Below the pieces are notes generated by a model. That model was not told the origin of the DNA. It made no database searches and saw only the letters and a list, made by a program, of their open reading frames with translations. From Pelomyxa schiedti (lineage: Eukaryota > Evosea > Pelobiontida > Pelomyxidae), in contig JAHLWZ010000455.1 in the NCBI GenBank assembly GCA_020536535.1, positions 120,741-184,740 of the forward strand: a DNA stretch of 64,000 nt, read 5' to 3'. This document shows, piece after piece, positions 37,072 through 49,871 of the stretch (positions are counted from its first letter, which is position 1; each line of letters begins with the position of its first letter). The position numbers were made by a program, and so were the translations under genes.

Positions 37072-39855
37072 TGTTCCAGTAAAAATTCGAACAGCTAAGC
37101 TGTCTGATGGTTCAACACGGCCGTTTGTTGGGCGTGGGCAGGTGTGGTGGCTTAGGTTACTGGCCTTGGTACCACAGGTGAACAACGGCACAAAGCATTC
37201 AGGACCACACCATCTCGCGCCTGGGAGAGTGTCGCCAGGCTGTGCTTGACTATTTTGAGGTGGGAAGCATGGGTGTGTTTTTTTGGACGTTGCCGTGCTG
37301 GAAAGTCTGTGCACAGCCCTTATCGGCGACTGCACACCCAGTTTTTTTGGTTTAAACCAGCATTAAATGCTACGACACTACTTTCTCTGATCTCTGAGGA
37401 AGGAGCACAGTGCGATCTTTTTTTTTATTTCGTTTGCAAATGCATTTCAACGAGGGTTTGTCCCGCACTGCCGTAGTTGGGAGCAGAAAACAAGGTGATT
37501 TTTTCCCAACTCACAATTTTCCTTATGTTTGCCTCTCATTCCTGTGCCTTAGCTCCCTTGGTGCCTTTAATTTCGGATTCGTTTCCTGGACTCCAGTGGC
37601 CCAGCATCATGGGACAAAGTGCTTGTTATACTGAAAAAATCTCTCTCACCCTTCTTGCTATGTACTGTGCCTCCCTGTGGGATTACACTATCGCCTCCTC
37701 TCTTACTTTGGGCTTTGGCTTCTTACAGCAAGTATGCTGAATATGGGTACACTGTATCCTTCTAAGCTGATTTTTAGGTGTTGCCCTCTTGTATTGATAT
37801 CAAAGCTCCAACTTCAGCCATTCTACTTGGGTTCTGCTGAATCAGCTTCTGTCTTTCCTTGGGGTATCCTTTTTTGATGCCCATAATTTGCCATTTCCTT
37901 GTGGTTGCTTCTCAGTGCCATTACCGTTGAGCTGTATGTTTGGCTTTTCCCCAGTATGTGCAATTGAAAGGCAGTTGGCAACTGCGGGTCTGTTTACTTC
38001 CTCATAGTTTGCTTCTAACTCCAGCACTAGGTCCAATTTGAAAGCGCTTTGTAATTTCCTTACTTGGTGAACTTATGCAAAGCTATGCATCTTCTTGTCT
38101 TGATTTATTGCTGCTATCTTGCTGGCATTTTCACATTTCCCTAAATATGCTTTACCTGTGTATGCAGTGCCTTTCTCTGTTTGTGCCTCCAATTCATTGC
38201 ATTCAGGTTGTCCATATTTTAACTGCTTGTGTGAGTTGCTCTTTATGTTGGTGAGGCAGTGCAAAATCTTTGTACACTGTTGTCATTTTGCCGGCATGCT
38301 ATGCTGATATTGGCATCTCAATGTGCACAGATTCCACATAGCATATCATTCCGGCAATTGTACATCACCTCCACATACTGCTTGGTCAACACTCAGGTTT
38401 CCATCTCCTATTGTGCAATTTGACTTCTTACAGCAAACCTTACATCGTCCACCATTCTTCCCCCTGGTTAATCACACAAGATCCTGGTCATGTGGGGTAT
38501 CTACAGATAAGGGGCCCACCCACTCCACTCTTGCACACAGGCCCACCACCCAGGCACTGACCATCACGCATCCCACTGCCATGGTTGTTGTTAGTGTTTA
38601 ATGTGAATGGTGTTCTTGTGGAGGTGTCCAAGATAGTGCCACTGTGGGAACAAGGGCTAAGGGAGCCCTTGGACAAGGTGCACCTTCTGCTGATGGGGCA
38701 GCCCCTTGCTCCCAGGTAGTACTCACTACGCTGGTGAGATTCCAACCATCAGCTAGAGGCACATTTGTGTTTCCAGTACCAATTCACATCCCATAATTCT
38801 GGTGGGGAAAAAAAAAAGGAGGTTCTTAAGATAAAAGCTGCTACATAAACTGGGCTCCCCCCAAATGGGTTTCAACTACATTGCATTGGAGTGATGTAAG
38901 ACCTCTTTTGGCTTTCTAACAATGTCTCAATGACTCTTGACCTTATTTGGCTCCAAAAACACAACAAACAGGACACATAGTTTTTATTAAAGTTTTTGTG
39001 ATAAGGTAACAGCAAAACATACAGTACCAAAGCGCTCTGAGAATGTGTCACGGCGGCTGGGGGTCACTGACTTTGACCGGCGGGGCGCCAGAGGGACGCC
39101 CACAGTTCTGCTGTGGTGGGCATCGAGAAGGGATGCTGTGTGGCCAAAGGGTTCATAGGAAGTGATGAAACCAAAAATGCGCGATACCAACTTAGGGGGA
39201 GCTTATTGATCTACGCCATGACACATTCTCAGAGCGTTTTTAAAGTAGTCTGTGCTGTGGGTCTCAGAGAGACAAATACGATCCCACACAAAGGTGTGTC
39301 AATAGAAGTTGGGGGGCTCTCCTCCGCTGCGGTGGGTGTGTCCCTCCGGCACCTCAGATCTGCAAGAACTCGGTCACCTGCGAAAAAAAGCGCTCTGGGA
39401 ATGTGTCACGGCGGCTGGGGGTCACTGACTTTGACCTTTTCTGATTCACATACACTGTGTAGATCAGTGAAATGGAAGTTCTACTCATACGATTGTATAT
39501 CAGAAAGTGAGGCATCCATCTGGCTTCATGTATTGGTACTTCCACCCTTTCATTTGATTGTATTTGGGCTTTACCAAACACCGAATCATTGCCTTTCCAA
39601 CATTAAGTGCCATTTGGTAGAGCATATGATAAACTGGAATCACTTTCCCAGAGCTCTGAGTCTCCATCTTTACAAATCGACAACCATTTCAGGTTCCAAA
39701 CCTATACCTGTACTGTAACAAACTGTTCAAAACAAAAAAAGCCCACTTGTGGCGGGAGCCGCAGGGTCTATTCCCCTTCACCGCATCTCTGTTCTTAGAA
39801 TTGAGCCAACTTAGGAGTGGGGGTAAAGAAACTTTGATTTCCCAAAAGTTGCATA
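37072..39855. other. Region of about 2.8 kb with no supported gene
   Basis: The plus strand is T- and pyrimidine-rich from about 37240 to 38480, and the open frames there have skewed Leu/Phe/Ser/Cys composition with no domain. The minus strand gives Lys/Asn/Gln-rich frames that are equally featureless. From 38980 to 39440 it holds a small dispersed repeat. This could be decayed gene or mobile-element sequence, or a noncoding transcript; I cannot tell. Confidence 0.4.
39030..39436. repeat. 49-nt direct repeat with an inverted partial copy
   Basis: Copies at 39030-39078 and 39388-39436 share AAGCGCTCTG[A/G]GAATGTGTCA and the rest of a 49-nt block ending GACTTTGACC, with one visible mismatch. 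A third, inverted and shorter copy (about 22 nt) is at 39220-39241. In the minus direction the two full copies encode the same peptide, KSVTPSRRDTF. The inverted pair could be the ends of a small nonautonomous element. Confidence 0.75.
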
Positions 39856-40911
39856 ATGGCGGCAACAACGGAAGTAACTGAAGGGAAATGGCGAATCATG
39901 GGGTGGTATAACGTTGGCAAAGTGGGTACAGAGCAGACCATATCACCAAAGCCCGCAAATGTGTGCTAATTGGGGAACCTTTTTTTTTCACCCTCACAGC
40001 ACAACAAACAAACAACCAAACTCGTTGAGGAGTAACCATTATTAGGCGGTGAGAGTGGTGTGTCTCGCTGACACACATGATAGGAACCTATTAGAACGAA
40101 TGACTATTCCAGATGGTGACATTTTGTTGCATGCTGGGGGTGTGGCCGCAGGATTCGTTATCTTTTTCATTTACTTCTGTGTAGACTTCTCCATGACAGG
40201 CGGGAGAGCTGGTGTTGAAAGGTTTGCGCGGTTTATGGAGAGCATGCCGCACAGATATAAAGTTATCATTGCCGGAAACCATGGTTTGTGGAATGCCATT
40301 AGCAAAAATCATCATTTCTAACACCTTCAAGACCTCAATTTTGACTTGGCCTACTGTAAAACTCACCGAGGGAAGACAGATAAAGACCCACAATCTATCA
40401 AAGACATTGTAGCAAGAAACCCTGCATTCTATTATCTCGAAGATTCCTCAGCCAAAATCATGGGCCTTAATATCTACGGCAGTCCCTGGCAACCCGGTAC
40501 TATCTCCGAATCTTGATCCGAAATCCTACTCACCAAACCACTGCAAATTATGTAGAATTTTGTGATTGGGCATTCAACCTAACTGGCGATCAACTGAGGG
40601 AGAAATGGGAAAAGATTCCATCCAATGTTGACATTTTGATAACACACGGACCTCCCTATGGCCATGGAGACTACTCCCAATTTGGCAAAATACACGTAGG
40701 ATGTGAGCACTTGATTCAAACCGTGACCACCAGGTGTCACCCTGCACTGCATGTTTTTGGGCACATTCATGAGACCTATGGTGTAACCAGGCTACCACAA
40801 AATTCCTCCCTTCCTGTGGAGACTCTGTTTGTCAACGCCTCCAATGTGGACTTTGCCTACGCTCCTAATAATTTACCTGTAGTAGTTGATTTAATACGTT
40901 CCAGCACTTAA
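39856..40911 (+). CDS. Calcineurin-like metallophosphoesterase (MPPED1/2-like)
   Basis: Start MAATTEVTEGKWRIMGW; an intron after KPAN joins to AVRVVCLADTHDRN. The rest gives DGDILLHAGD (split by an intron near 40134-40194), VIIAGNHE (again at an intron), LNIYGSPWQPG, ILITHGPPYGHGD and LHVFGHIHE. These are the five metallophosphoesterase blocks (D-x-H, G-D, G-N-H-E, H-G-P, G-H-x-H), and the ITHGPP-GH-D and GS-P-W-P features point to the MPPED (239FB) group. Members hydrolyse cyclic nucleotides or other phosphodiesters weakly in vitro; the true substrate is unknown. About 300 residues, normal for the group. The stop is TAA at 40909. All metal ligands I looked for are present. Confidence 0.8.
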
Positions 40912-41078
40912 TTTTTTGCTTCTCCCCTTTGTCTAAAGCATAAAAGGGAATTCATTTATTCCACCATCACAACGCATTGATTCTCCCAAATTTTTCTCAG
41001 TGTTCTTGTGGAATCGATTCCCCCCCACAAGCGTGTCAGCGCTGATTAAAAAAAAAAAAAACACAAAAAATTAATTGT

Positions 41079-43236
41079 ATGGCCTCTTTGTTGGAGCGTG
41101 TGAGTGATGTTGAGCGAAACGACACGCTGACAGGTCGCTTTGTGGAAGGGTTGACGAGGGTACCCGGGTTGCTGTTATGGGAGGCTCTGGCACCATTGGT
41201 GGGGGAGAGGTTCATGTCGTCTCAGCCGGGGATTACTGCCTCATGCAATTTTGCCACTTCCTATTTGAGCACCCACCCTCGTTTGTCTCCTATTCCTTTT
41301 TTTCCCCCCTTCTGCCAGGACAACGGGGTTGTCAATGTTACATTCTCCATCAACTCAATGGTTACCAGAATGCCAGCTGTCACTAGATGAAGTTGCCGCA
41401 ATCAACTTCTTCACTCGGGATTCGCCTCTCATCAAACACATGCAGTACCTTCTGCGGGCCAAATCTGACGACTTGAGTGATCAACTGGCCGGCTATGCCA
41501 TAATGCCCTACCTGCGGCTTCTCGTAAGGGCGATGGCAAAGCTTCCCACGCAGAGGAGGAAACTTTTCCGTGCAGTTGCTGATGACGCCATCAGAGCCAA
41601 TTACTCGCCGGGAACTTCTGTCACCTGGTGGTCGTTTAGCAGCACAACTGTTGACTCTGGTGCTGCTGATAATCCTATGTCATTTTTGGGCCGTAGTTGG
41701 GGAGAAGCCACAGTGTTTCACATTGAGGCCCAGTATGCTATAGATATCTCTATGTTCTCTGAGGAGCCGGGATTGTCAGAGCGCTGGCTGCTCCCTGGTA
41801 CAACGCTTAAGGTCGTGTCATGGGAATGCAAACGAGAGGGAATACATGAAATTTCACTGGTAGAAAGAGCTCCCCCTCTCTGCTGTAAATGGTGGAATGT
41901 AGATATAAAGGATTCCATAAGCGCTGTTCCTGCAACTCCTTCCATTGCACCAACAGTGAGCACACCCTCGCCGTGTAGATTTACTGCTGGTAATAGCTAC
42001 CCTATGCCACCTGGAAGTATCTCAAGTGCTTCATCATTCAGAGTAGTGAAGGTGGCTCCCAGCGTTGAAGATATTAAGGCAGGCATTTTTGTTCTCATTA
42101 AGGATGAAAAAGGTTGAAAAAAAGTTCTAACTTTGAATTACAACACTTATCATTCAATGGCACAGGTGTTAGAGAAGGATTTGAAGGGACTGGGTTTTCT
42201 TGGGACGTAATGAGACCACCATGTCTCAATACAGTGCAACAAATTGTGGACCCAAAAAAAAGTAATTGTACAGGATACATTATAACAACAAACTGCCTCT
42301 ACGGGTGGGGCCCCAGATGCTTTGATGCCATAGTAGAAATTGACACTGGACTCCCACATGCAAAGCAACTTGCAGTGGAATCCACAGATATTGATCCCCC
42401 GCCTTATCCTCCACCTCTGTACTCGCCAATAGACCCCCCACCCTCCTACTTGACCATAGACCCCCCGCCTTCATACTTCCCCACTCCTGACCAATTCACA
42501 AGTGCTTCCGTTGTAGTACAGCGAACACCACCTCTGACAATGAACAAGTTATATGCAATACCTGCCGGGAGTATAGGCAAATTCAAGTCATTTCACGTTG
42601 TGCAACTAGCACCAAAACTTGAGGACATCCAGAAAGGGCAATATGTGTACATAAAGGACGAACAAGGTTTCACCTTCACTTTTTTCTCCATCCTCATACT
42701 TTTTTCAATAGGCGTGCGTCGGGCTTTTGTGGATAGTGGGCACTCCTGGGATTCTTATAGACCAAAGTGTATAAATACTGTACAACAAATCACTGAGACT
42801 GCAGAAGGCGGATTGGCCGGGTACATCAAAACTACAAACTGCATCTTTGGCTGGAATGCGCAGAGCTTCTGTGCAATAGTGGAAGTTCATGAGCATGAGG
42901 CCTTTGAAGAAGGACATATATACACTTTTAACGGTCAGTCATTCCGGTTGTTGGCACTATTTCCAACTTTTCCGGTACTATGTACGGGAACCTTTGTGCT
43001 GCTGAAGGGCAAAGAAGGTACCTGTTCTCCAGGCCTTTCACTCCTTAATGAGCGATAAAGATGTGAAAAGTGCGCTCCAAAAGAGCCATGCGCCATGGTC
43101 CCGGCAAATGGAAAAGTACCTCAACACAGTGCAGAAAGTAACAGGGACATCCCAAGGCCACTTCATCAGAATTTCCGCTTGTAGTGTTGACTGGGTTGAT
43201 TCCTGTTTCCTGGCCTCTGTTGAGCCCATACCATAA
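41079..43236 (+). CDS. ART-domain protein with three tandem copies of a two-part module
   Basis: Starts MASLLERVSDVERNDTL. The ART-like domain (about 41390-41870) has LDEVAAINFFTRDSPL, a helix like LRLLVRAMAKLP, KLFRAV where YRG is expected (Arg kept), WWSFSSTT as the S-T-S motif, VFHIEAQYAIDIS, and SERWLLPGTTLKVV. At that last site the usual E-x-E is E-R-W, so the catalytic Glu seems lost. Downstream come three repeats of about 95-120 residues. Each joins a GSI-SF-VV-AP-EDI-G-x-V-x-I-K-D-E segment to a G-V-R...SWD..RP.CLNTVQQI...GYI.TTNC..GW segment. The second part recalls Mind-bomb-type SH3 repeats (weak). The protein may bind NAD or ADP-ribose without transferring it, and the repeats may hold partners. 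Confidence 0.7.
41976..43233 (+). repeat. Three tandem protein modules with introns at the same place
   Basis: Module copies lie at about 41976-42344, 42540-42890 and 42916-43233. In all three a phase-1 intron falls after the KDEKG/KDEQG/GKEG string, before the GVR/GVR/DVK start of the second half. This shared position shows that the modules arose by duplication of intron-containing DNA. Confidence 0.75.
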
Positions 43237-43526
43237 CAATAAGGATAAAACTTCACTACAAAGAGAGTTTCTTTATCTTAATTGTTAGTGTTGGATATAT
43301 CAGAGCCGGGCGTCACATTTCGACTGAGAATCAGGCATAGACTGTGGAGGAACAACAGCACAAGCCTGTGATTGTAGTCAGTTGTACTCAGTTTGGGAAG
43401 ATGGAATAACCAGAATTGGCGGAGAAGAGGTGGGCAATCTCTTGTGTGATGTAGTCAGGAAGGAGAAGAAGTTGGCTCTGGGAGCCAACTCTGTGATTGT
43501 AGTGTCCAATAAGGAACGCTACCACT
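43237..43526. other. Possible tail of the minus-strand gene or intergenic
   Basis: On the minus strand a frame reading PRVVAFLIGHYNHRVGS and ending at 43388 may be an alternative 3' exon of the DEAD-box-like gene. I cannot choose between the two ends. Confidence 0.3.
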
Positions 43527-44703
43527 CTAGGTATAAGAAGTTCCTATGAGTTTCTTATTAAAAAAGCAATAGATAGTGGATGAACATCTATGTGCCTCAT
43601 CACTTGAGTGCAGTCGCCACCATTTACAGAGGCACATAAAAGCGCCACATAGGGAGATAGGAGAGAATATATGATGCTAATATTGTAAACGTTGCAAAAT
43701 GCTGAAATGCAGGGAGGTCCAGTGTTCCACGGGTGGGGAAGTGCTGTCCTATCATACACAGAGAGTAACTCAGATATAATTTCTTTTATTTCACTGTTGA
43801 ATCCTAAAGCAGATATTCTGGAATTTGTAAGGAAACCACTATCTCAAAATTGTGTTTCTACTTGTCGGCAGAGCACAAAACTATGAATTTGCAGTGTTTC
43901 AGACTGAGCCTACGGTTTCTCAAATGATCTAGCAAACCACCAGTTGTTGTCACCATATCTTTTGAAGAACCATAAGTGCAATAAGCTGCCTCACTAGAAC
44001 CACACAGTGCGGAGCAATATTCGGCGTTGGTGAGTCATCCTGCAATCCTAGTATGGAACACATCCCACGGATACAGTGGTTTGCTCCCTCAGCTAACATG
44101 CGAGTTGGGCACAACACAACGGCATAAGGACCTCCACACGAACCGGACATAGGGTTTGTAACAATTTTGTATATGCACGAGACCAGCGGCGCAACCTTTT
44201 TTCCAGTGAAGGATATAAGACCGTTAAACGTGGCGCAACAGTTGTCACACAAAACTCGAAGCGGATCCTCCACCATAGACGCAACTCCGCCCCGATAATA
44301 TGAGTGGCAGCGTAACCATTTGCTCGGGAGTGAGCCTCTGGTTGTCGAATTGGCGCGTGCATAGCTTGGAAACTAGCTTCCTTGGTACGTCGACTTCGGA
44401 CCATTCTCGGGCAGGGACAACGCCGAGTTGGGGGGAAAAGGTCGGGCCTGTTGGGATGTGAAGTGCAGTGCAGTGCTGGGCATTCCCAAGCTAATGCGCG
44501 TGGGCGAAGCAAGACACACCTGGACCCGGAGTGAGGCACAGTGACAAGCCAAATGTGGTCATGAACGTCGTCCAGTCCTCCGTACTCATTTTGGAGGCAG
44601 GCTTCTCGAACCACTCCACTCCCTTGTGGGGCTTGGGGGTGGCGTCGGTGTTCTGTTGTTGAGGAACAACGCGCTTCTTCCCTTTGCGTTTTGACCCTGG
44701 CAT
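43527..44703 (-). CDS. Degenerate DEAD-box helicase-like protein (RecA1 only)
   Basis: Starts MPGSKRKGKKRVVPQQQ with an N-terminal basic region. A Q-motif-like segment follows (VPRKLVSKLCTRQFDNQRLT then PEQMVTLPLILSGR). After that are VVLCPTRMLAEG for motif Ia (A/C-P-T-R-E-L-A), DMVTTTGGLLDHLRNRRLSL for the T-P-G-R-L-L-D-H-L block, and KHCKFIVLCSADNGF where VLDEADRM is expected. The Walker A position reads FTGKKVAPLV rather than TGSGKT, and the SAT position reads CISAFCN. No second RecA domain appears before a stop near 43527. All three catalytic motifs are therefore lost while the frame stays open through several introns. It is either a pseudoenzyme or a pseudogene. The start of the Walker region may hide an unresolved intron. 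Confidence 0.6.
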
Positions 44704-44867
44704 ATCTAGCAAACGAGGGACGCCACTCAATTTGCAGTAGACAGACCCTGTAACTGCAGGCCTTTTTCTGTGTGCCTGGGTTTTCTTTTCCAATAACACG
44801 CCGGCGGAGCATTATCAACAGACCGAAACCGGTTCCGGTGTCTTATTCTCCCAAATTGTCAGTGAAG

Positions 44868-46429
44868 ATGGAGTCTCTGCCCCTGTCGGTGCTGGAGCGA
44901 ATATGCTTCTACGGGTACAGCGGCGACGTGCTGTGCGCCCTGCGCCTCGTGTGCCGCTCCCTGCACGCTGCGGTCGACAGCCCCGGCTTCTGCGCCCGGG
45001 TCGCCGCGTCGTGCTTCCCCGTCGGCGAGGTCGGCCTGATCGCGACCGCCGCTCCTCCTTCGCAGGAGCCCGGCGCGCCGGGCCTGCTTACCGCTGCCCA
45101 ATTCAGGCAAATGTGCTGCGCCCTGAGCGATCTGGCGGGGGTGCGGTTGACGTGCAACACTTGCGCAGTGCCGTGGGGTGGTCAATGTATGCAACGCGTC
45201 TTCACATTTGTGCACTACTATTACTTTGCGTAATTCTATTATGGGAGTGGCCGTTGTGGCCTATGTGGCAGTGGATATCTGTTTTTCTCTCATTTTGGGA
45301 TCCTTTTTGAAGGTACTGGAACCCCGCAGTTTCGATACAGAGCAAGAACAAGAGCATCAGATGATGTAGGCGTTATTGTCTCCGTTGCACCACTTCCGTT
45401 TTCTATGCGCTTCAACAGGCCGGAAATTGTTGCCCGGTCTTTGCGTGATTCTGCGCCAGGGGATGCAATGGGCGAAGATTCTGAGTTTGAGAATGAAGTC
45501 ATTTATAGTGACGACGACGGTGAGGACAGTGATGATGAGGACTATGAGGATGATACTGGAATGGCACACACACCAAATGAATCGGAAGACACAACCAGTT
45601 CAAGTGCACCTCCCACTACAACACCGGTTACAAGGCAGGCAACTGCGGCCCGTGATAATAATGTTCCTCTTCGATGGGGCGGCGTGATATACTACGAGCT
45701 TACGGTTGTGAATGCTGGATTAGGCGGGCACATTGGTGTTGGCATTGGACTTAGCACTGCAGTTAATGGTTATTCACAACCTGGATGGACAACCAGTGGA
45801 TATGGGTACTTTTTTATTTTGTTTAAGGCTATTACCCATTAGAACCTAAGCATATAAGATACCATGGAGATGACGGGAACAAATTTCACGCTGCAGGTTA
45901 CTTTGTTTAGAAGCAAATAAATTCTTACTTGGCCATAGGGTACGGAAGTGAGTGGGGTCCAACATTTACAAAAAATGAGGTTATTGGATGTGGAGTAGAC
46001 TTTAAAACAAATTCCATTTTCTATACAAAGTAACATCATCGATTCATTTGCGAAATTAACTAATTCTAACAGGAACGGGCAAATGCTCGGGATCACATTT
46101 AAAGTACATCAACATCACACCCCAATGAACGCACTTTGTGTCTATGTGGGATTACACAGGTTTCTGTCACTTTCCTTTGAGATACAAACTATTTTTACGA
46201 TGACATTATATTATAGCCTCCTATTGTTTATTAAACTCACTCAACTAGTGCCGACGAACAAGTTGAACTCAACTTTGGAGTGACAAAGCCATTTGTGTAC
46301 CATACCTCCAATTTTGTTGATGATATCACTAGAGCACTCTGTTATCCAGGATGTTGCCTTGTGGAACCAGATATTCCTCGCGCCTGGCTAAATGACAGTG
46401 AGGAGGACCTGTTGGATGAGGACTCGTAG
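44868..46429 (+). CDS. F-box protein with C-terminal SPRY domain
   Basis: Starts MESLPLSVLERICFYGYSGD, an F-box (LPLSVLERI...CALRLVCRSLHAAVDS), so it probably binds Skp1 as substrate receptor of an SCF ubiquitin ligase. After a Ser/Thr and acidic linker (SDDDGEDSDDEDYEDD) comes a SPRY domain spread over several exons: WGGVIYYELTVVNAGLGGHI, IGVGIGLS, PGWTTSGYGY, RYHGDDGNKFHAAGYGSEWG, GCGVDFKTNSIFYTKNGQ and VYVGLHSADEQVELNFG. These match the ordered strands of SPRY, which recognises short peptides. F-box plus SPRY occurs in FBXO45-type receptors. The final acidic tail ends at TAG 46427. It lies head to head with the DEAD-box-like gene, 164 bases apart. Confidence 0.85.
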
Positions 46430-46587
46430 GATTGCCTATGTTCATTTACAACAACATTTGGGGAAAAAGCTCGGCGCTTTGCCCAAATTTCGAATTTTTG
46501 ATCGCTACGGCACTTCTTGTTTATCAAAATCGAGGAATGAAACAAAATCAAACAACAGAAAACAAAAACGCGGGGTAGTTAGCAAGC

Positions 46588-47910
<1,323 letters not shown>

Positions 47911-48292
47911 AAAGATAGTCTTGTGTGTTTGTGTAGAATTGTCCCGCTTGTTTAATTTTAGAACAAGGACCCCTAATACTTTATTTTCCCTACGCTTTCT
48001 TTTAGTTTTCCCAACAAAAACCCTGACGCTGCGATCTTTCGCAATCGGTGATGAAAACAGGTTGGAGTCCTTTTGACAATCCTTATGAAAACATTTAAAC
48101 CGTACTGATCCTTTATTTTTCTCCTCCCTCCTTACATTCTTTTGGGGTGGCCACCACCTTGTTGTGCTCTAGCATCTGGCCACCAACTTCGTCCGCAAAA
48201 AAAAACAAGTTCGGTTTATGTCTTGTCTGCGGCCACACTTGTCAAACTCAAACAGAAAACCCCACGACGCGTGTAACACTAGCTAAGGGCCA
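47911..48292. other. Intergenic region, no gene seen
   Basis: About 380 bases between the papain-fold gene and the F-box gene, T-rich, with no open frame of note on either strand. It probably holds a 3' end and a promoter. Confidence 0.4.
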
Positions 48293-49721
48293 ATGGCACG
48301 CCCTATAGAAAGCACCAATACAGCAGATACGGTCCCCACCCCCTCCTTGTCCCCCTCGTACAGCCACGCTTCGCCCGAGTACTCGAGGGTGGGCGGCGAG
48401 GTGCCCGGCAGCCCAAGGTGGGTGGGTCGCGGCGGCGGCGGTGCCTGCAGCAGCGGGGGCGTCCGCCGGCCCACGGACGCGGGCAGGCGCGGGAGTGCGG
48501 CAGAGCCAGAGGGAGACGGGGACGGAGATGGAGAGGAAGGGGAAGGGGAAGGGGGCGAAAGGCAGGGGCAAAGGGAAAGCCAGGGGCACGGGGAGCAGGA
48601 GGACGAGGGCGAGGAGGCCTTCGATGAATTGTTACGGGGAACACTGGAACCTGTTACCAAAGTCAGGCGATTGGCACTCCCTAAAAAAGTTGGTGAGCTT
48701 TTGGCAGTTGACACTGTCTTTTCAGATGTGCACAACCTATGCAAATTGTGTGTGGTTTTTCTTCCCTTGCCAACGTTGTTGAAGCTGCGATTGGAGAGGC
48801 CGGCATTATTGGCCACTTGAGAAAACGACTGGTGGACTCTATGCAGGTAATACATTCTCCTTAATGCTGATCGGTAACAAATGAAAGAATAGAGCTTCTG
48901 TTTGCCGTGCCGTTGAGGAATCGTTCAGTACCGTTGCTTTGGATTTGAGTGACATGCTAAATTCCAAGCGAGATCAACTGTTGCACAATATTGTAAATGT
49001 TGAAACCTTGAAAAGGCAGCAGGTAATGACCATCTCCATTAATCTAATAACTAAACATTCAAGTTTATATTTTCCAAAGATAGGTTTCTTGGCTTTGTAT
49101 CTCGAGCATTAGATGAGGCCTTTATCCAAGAAGGCATTTATACTCCTTGAATACTTCAATTTTAATTTGCCAAACAGGGACACACATCTTGGACCTCCCT
49201 TTAGAGGTTCTTCTAAAAATTCTTGATTACCTCCCACTGCTCGATTTGTTGAAATGTTCCCATTTATGCAAATCCTTGCATTCTGCAATCGAGCAAAGTA
49301 AGCCACCCCTTCGTATTGTTCCAATTTACTCACGAACACTTTTCTAGTAGCCGAAGTGGGTAATTTTGTACTGGCATTCAGCAAACCACTCTCAACGATG
49401 CTTCCAACCAGAGCCGAGACCCACATAGGCAGACATGCAAACATAGAAGCCCAGTATGTGCTCAGCCACGAACGCGGCCTATGGCTATACCTCTGTGTGT
49501 CTCCCAAAGCGCCGGAATTGCACAAGAAGCTGGTTTCACTGTATGTGATGAACCACGACGGGACACTGCACACTCACGTTGATGGGTGGTATGCAGTGGA
49601 CAACCTACGGAAAATGCAGGAGGAAAAGGTCTCAGAAGGGTGGAGGCTAATGACCTGGCAGGAGTGTCAGAACCTCAAGAGCAACAGAGTAGTTGTGAGG
49701 TTTATCATGAAAGATTTTTGA
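48293..49721 (+). CDS. F-box protein with acidic Gly-rich N-terminus
   Basis: Starts MARPIESTNTADTVPTPS. The first exon is Gly, Arg and Glu rich (GDGDGDGEEGEGEGGERQG), then has LRGTLEPVTKVRRL and a helical region (AIGEAGIIGHLRKRLV, VALDLSDMLNSKRDQ) over three small exons. The F-box is at about 49190-49290: LDLPLEVLLKILDYLPLLDL, then CSHLCKSLHSAIE, with the usual Leu/Pro and Leu spacing. A C-terminal region (about 49350-49721) has EAQYVLSHERGLWLYLCVSP and GWYAVDNLRKMQEEKVSEGW, which I do not recognise as a named substrate-binding domain. It is probably another SCF receptor. Stop TGA at 49719; AATAAA follows at 49733. Confidence 0.7.
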
Positions 49722-49732
49722 GCATAACGCTG

Positions 49733-49738
49733 AATAAA
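49733..49738 (+). terminator. Candidate polyadenylation signal AATAAA
   Basis: Hexamer 12 bases after the F-box stop codon. The very short 3' UTR this implies fits the close gene spacing in the window. Confidence 0.4.
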
Positions 49739-49871
49739 ACTAGCTGTAAGAATTCCACCGCAAAGAGAAAAAAATAGTCGATCGCGGTCAATCTGTCGAC
49801 GAATTATGTGCAACTCCCGGGAGCCTTGCGCTTTTTGCATGTTCAAGGTACAGGACGTACAGTAAAGACAG

